In this document: positions 34,890-37,010 of the stretch, piece after piece
Position numbering within the stretch: position 1 is the first letter of the stretch
How the letters are laid out: each line of letters starts with the position of its first letter
From: Candidatus Omnitrophota bacterium
Lineage (GTDB): Bacteria; Omnitrophota; Gorgyraeia; Gorgyraeales; Gorgyraeaceae
Length of the DNA: 37,010 nucleotides
Reading direction: 5' to 3'
Assembly (NCBI GenBank): GCA_030691625.1
Contig: JAUYDX010000046.1
Location: 1 to 37,010 of the forward strand
Position numbers and translations under genes: made by a program
The notes under the pieces: generated by a model
The model's database searches: none
What the model saw: the letters and a program-made list of their open reading frames with translations, nothing else
What the model was told of the DNA's origin: nothing

Positions 34890-36233
34890 ATGCCTTTTGA
34901 ATTGACCAAACTCTGGGACAAAATCCTCGAATACACAAAACAGGAAATAGGAGAGCAGGCGTTTGAGAACTGGTTCACGCAAGCCAAGCTCGCCTCTGTG
35001 ACAGATGACACCATAGTCATCCAGGTCCCGTCTAATTTTTTCAAAGACTGGATATATGACCATTACAGAGACATATTGAATATCGCCATATTGAAAACCC
35101 TGGGCAAGGTAGTGCCTGTAAAATTCGAGATAAAAGAGCAGAAGCTTCAGAAAAAATCCGAGCCTTTAAGCCAGGCCCAGAGCGTGCCTCCTGAAAAACC
35201 CGTTTACAAAAAACCTTTTTACCTGAACCCAAAATATACATTCGAAGGCTTTGTGGTGGGCTCGTCAAACCGCTTCGCGCACGCGGCAACCCTGGCTATC
35301 GCGGAAGCGCCCGCAAAGGCCTATAATCCTTTATTTATATACGGCGGGGTAGGGCTGGGCAAGACTCACTTAATGCAGGCAGCGTGTCATTACATATCTG
35401 AGATGCATAAAAATCTGAAATTGTTTTATACCACAAGCGAAAGTTTTATGAACGAGCTGATCAACGGGATACAGACGAGAACCACCCAGAAATTCCGCGA
35501 AAAATACAGAAGCGTGGACGTGCTGCTGATAGATGACATACATTTTATAGCGGGCAAGGAATCCACCCAGGAGGAATTTTTCCATACCTTTAACGCGCTT
35601 TACGACGGCCACAAGCAGATAGTGCTCTCGAGCGACCGGCCGCCAAAGACAATACCCGGCTTAGAGGAAAGGCTTGTGTCCAGGTTTGAGTGGGGGCTTG
35701 TGACAGATGTGCAGCTCCCGGATTTTGAGACAAGGATCGCCATACTTAAAAAGAAGGCTGAGCGTACCGGCGCCAGCCTGCCTGACGATATACTGTATTT
35801 CATCGCTGAGACCATAAAGACAAATATAAGGGAGCTGGAAGGCGCCCTTATAAAACTTATCGCGTATTCCGCGCTGGAGAATAAAAAAATAACCCTTGCC
35901 CTGGCAAAGGAGATCTTAAAGGACGCGGGCGCGGAGAACGCCAAAAAAATCACCGTGGGAGCTATCCAGGAAAAGGTGGCTGTTTACTTTGACATAAAAC
36001 CTTCTGATATGAAGACAAAAAAACGGACCCGCCAGGTTGCGTATCCAAGGCAGGTGGCAATGTACCTGGCCAGGGAGATGACTGGCCTGACGCTTCCGGA
36101 AATAGGCGGGCATTTCGGGGGGAGAGACCACTCTACAGTGATACACGCCTGCGAAAAAGTGGACACGGATTTAAAGAAGAACCAGAATGTTAAGAACCTT
36201 ATACAAAAACTGATGTTGGAGATAAAAAGTTAG
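34890..36233 (+). CDS. dnaA: Chromosomal replication initiator protein DnaA
   Basis: NPLFIYGGVGLGKTHLMQAACHYI, DVLLIDDIHFIAGKE, GGRDHSTVIHACEKV. Confidence 0.98.
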   Translation: MPFELTKLWDKILEYTKQEIGEQAFENWFTQAKLASVTDDTIVIQVPSNFFKDWIYDHYRDILNIAILKTLGKVVPVKFEIKEQKLQKKSEPLSQAQSVPPEKPVYKKPFYLNPKYTFEGFVVGSSNRFAHAATLAIAEAPAKAYNPLFIYGGVGLGKTHLMQAACHYISEMHKNLKLFYTTSESFMNELINGIQTRTTQKFREKYRSVDVLLIDDIHFIAGKESTQEEFFHTFNALYDGHKQIVLSSDRPPKTIPGLEERLVSRFEWGLVTDVQLPDFETRIAILKKKAERTGASLPDDILYFIAETIKTNIRELEGALIKLIAYSALENKKITLALAKEILKDAGAENAKKITVGAIQEKVAVYFDIKPSDMKTKKRTRQVAYPRQVAMYLAREMTGLTLPEIGGHFGGRDHSTVIHACEKVDTDLKKNQNVKNLIQKLMLEIKS

Positions 36234-36236
36234 TAT

Positions 36237-36324
36237 TGTGGATTATTTTTATTTTTTTGTGGATTATTTGCGCTTCGTAACTATAATATAACCCTTGGGT
36301 TTCGCGCTTGTCCACATATCCACA
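36237..36324. promoter_or_regulatory. Putative oriC: AT-rich dnaA-dnaN intergenic region with four DnaA-box-like 9-mers
   Basis: TGTGGATTA at 36237 and 36258, TTGTCCACA at 36308, ATATCCACA at 36316. Confidence 0.7.
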
Positions 36325-36387
36325 GCGCTTACTATCTAATTCTACTGACTTTTATATTGAATTAGATAATAGAAAAGAGGGAACAAG

Positions 36388-37010
36388 ATGAAAATAAAAA
36401 TATTAAAGCAGACCTTTTTAAAAAACATCCAGCACGTCCAGAACATCATATCTTCTAAAAGCAGTTTACCTATATTATCAAATATTTTAATAGAGGCTGA
36501 AAAAAACAAGGTCATATTAACAAGCACAGACCTTGATATAGGCATATCATCGGTTCTTGAGACGGATGTGGAGGAAGAAGGCTCTATCACAATACCGGCC
36601 AAAAGATTCAATGATATTATAAAAGAACTGCCGGATGAGGACATATCTATAAGCACAATGAAAAACAACTCCATGATCATAAAATGCAGCAAGTGTTTTT
36701 TTAAGATCATAGGCCTCCCGAAAGAGGAGTTTCCAAAACTCCCGGAATTTAAAGATGAACCAAGTGTGGTTATTAAACAAAGTGTTTTGAAAAACATGCT
36801 CAGCATGGCGCATTTTTCAATGTCCCACGATGAGACAAGGTATATTTTAAACGGCGCGCTATTTTTATTTAAGGGTAAAAAGCTTACAATCGTCACCACA
36901 GACGGGAAACGCTTGAGTTTTGTAAAAAAGGACATGGAAAAAGACGGGCTGAACAAGGCCATAATTGTCCCGGCAAAGACGATCTATGAACTAGCCAGGA
37001 TTCTTGGGGA
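36388..37010 (+). CDS. dnaN: DNA polymerase III beta subunit, N-terminal part, truncated by the window edge
   Basis: MKIKILKQTFLKNIQHVQNIISSKSSLPILSNILIEAEKNKVILTSTDLDIGI... Confidence 0.96.
   Translation, partial: MKIKILKQTFLKNIQHVQNIISSKSSLPILSNILIEAEKNKVILTSTDLDIGISSVLETDVEEEGSITIPAKRFNDIIKELPDEDISISTMKNNSMIIKCSKCFFKIIGLPKEEFPKLPEFKDEPSVVIKQSVLKNMLSMAHFSMSHDETRYILNGALFLFKGKKLTIVTTDGKRLSFVKKDMEKDGLNKAIIVPAKTIYELARILG

Overview
The window looks like a housekeeping region around the replication origin of a diderm bacterium. I infer Candidatus Omnitrophota or a relative from the 'TTYYPAPYG' secreted protein, the fused LpxC-FabZ and the use of LpxI; this is not proven. Nearly all genes are on the minus strand: partial gdhA, glnA-queF-GAF/ANTAR, lpxI-lpxA-lpxC/fabZ-lpxD-ompH-bamA, dnaB-rplI-rpsR-ssb-rpsF-pth-rplY-prs-glmU, a PP-loop thiolase, rarA, a 6S RNA candidate, pheT-orf-pheS, rplT-rpmI-infC-thrS, three tRNAs, a pseudopilin, coaB/coaC-rpoZ-gmk-yicC-ndk, and parB-parA-jagN-yidC-yidD-rnpA-rpmH. 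dnaA and dnaN run rightward from the origin. The least conventional signal is a set of ten palindromic REP/MITE-like elements in three families of near-fixed length. Family A has five copies of 43 nt, family B two copies of 36 and 38 nt, and family C three copies of 29 nt. Eight of the ten sit within about 14 nt of the 3' end of a gene or contain its stop codon. Two family C copies lie in frame inside protein genes (rnpA and the PP-loop enzyme). Other leads are a probable attenuator leader before gdhA that may pair with the GAF-ANTAR protein of the adjacent glnA operon, a surface-protein gene inserted between pheS and pheT, coaB without a canonical start in the -1 frame relative to coaC, a Jag_N-only protein next to an 11-bp tandem repeat and parS, and tRNA genes with zero spacing. 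No transposase, CRISPR array or defence system is visible.
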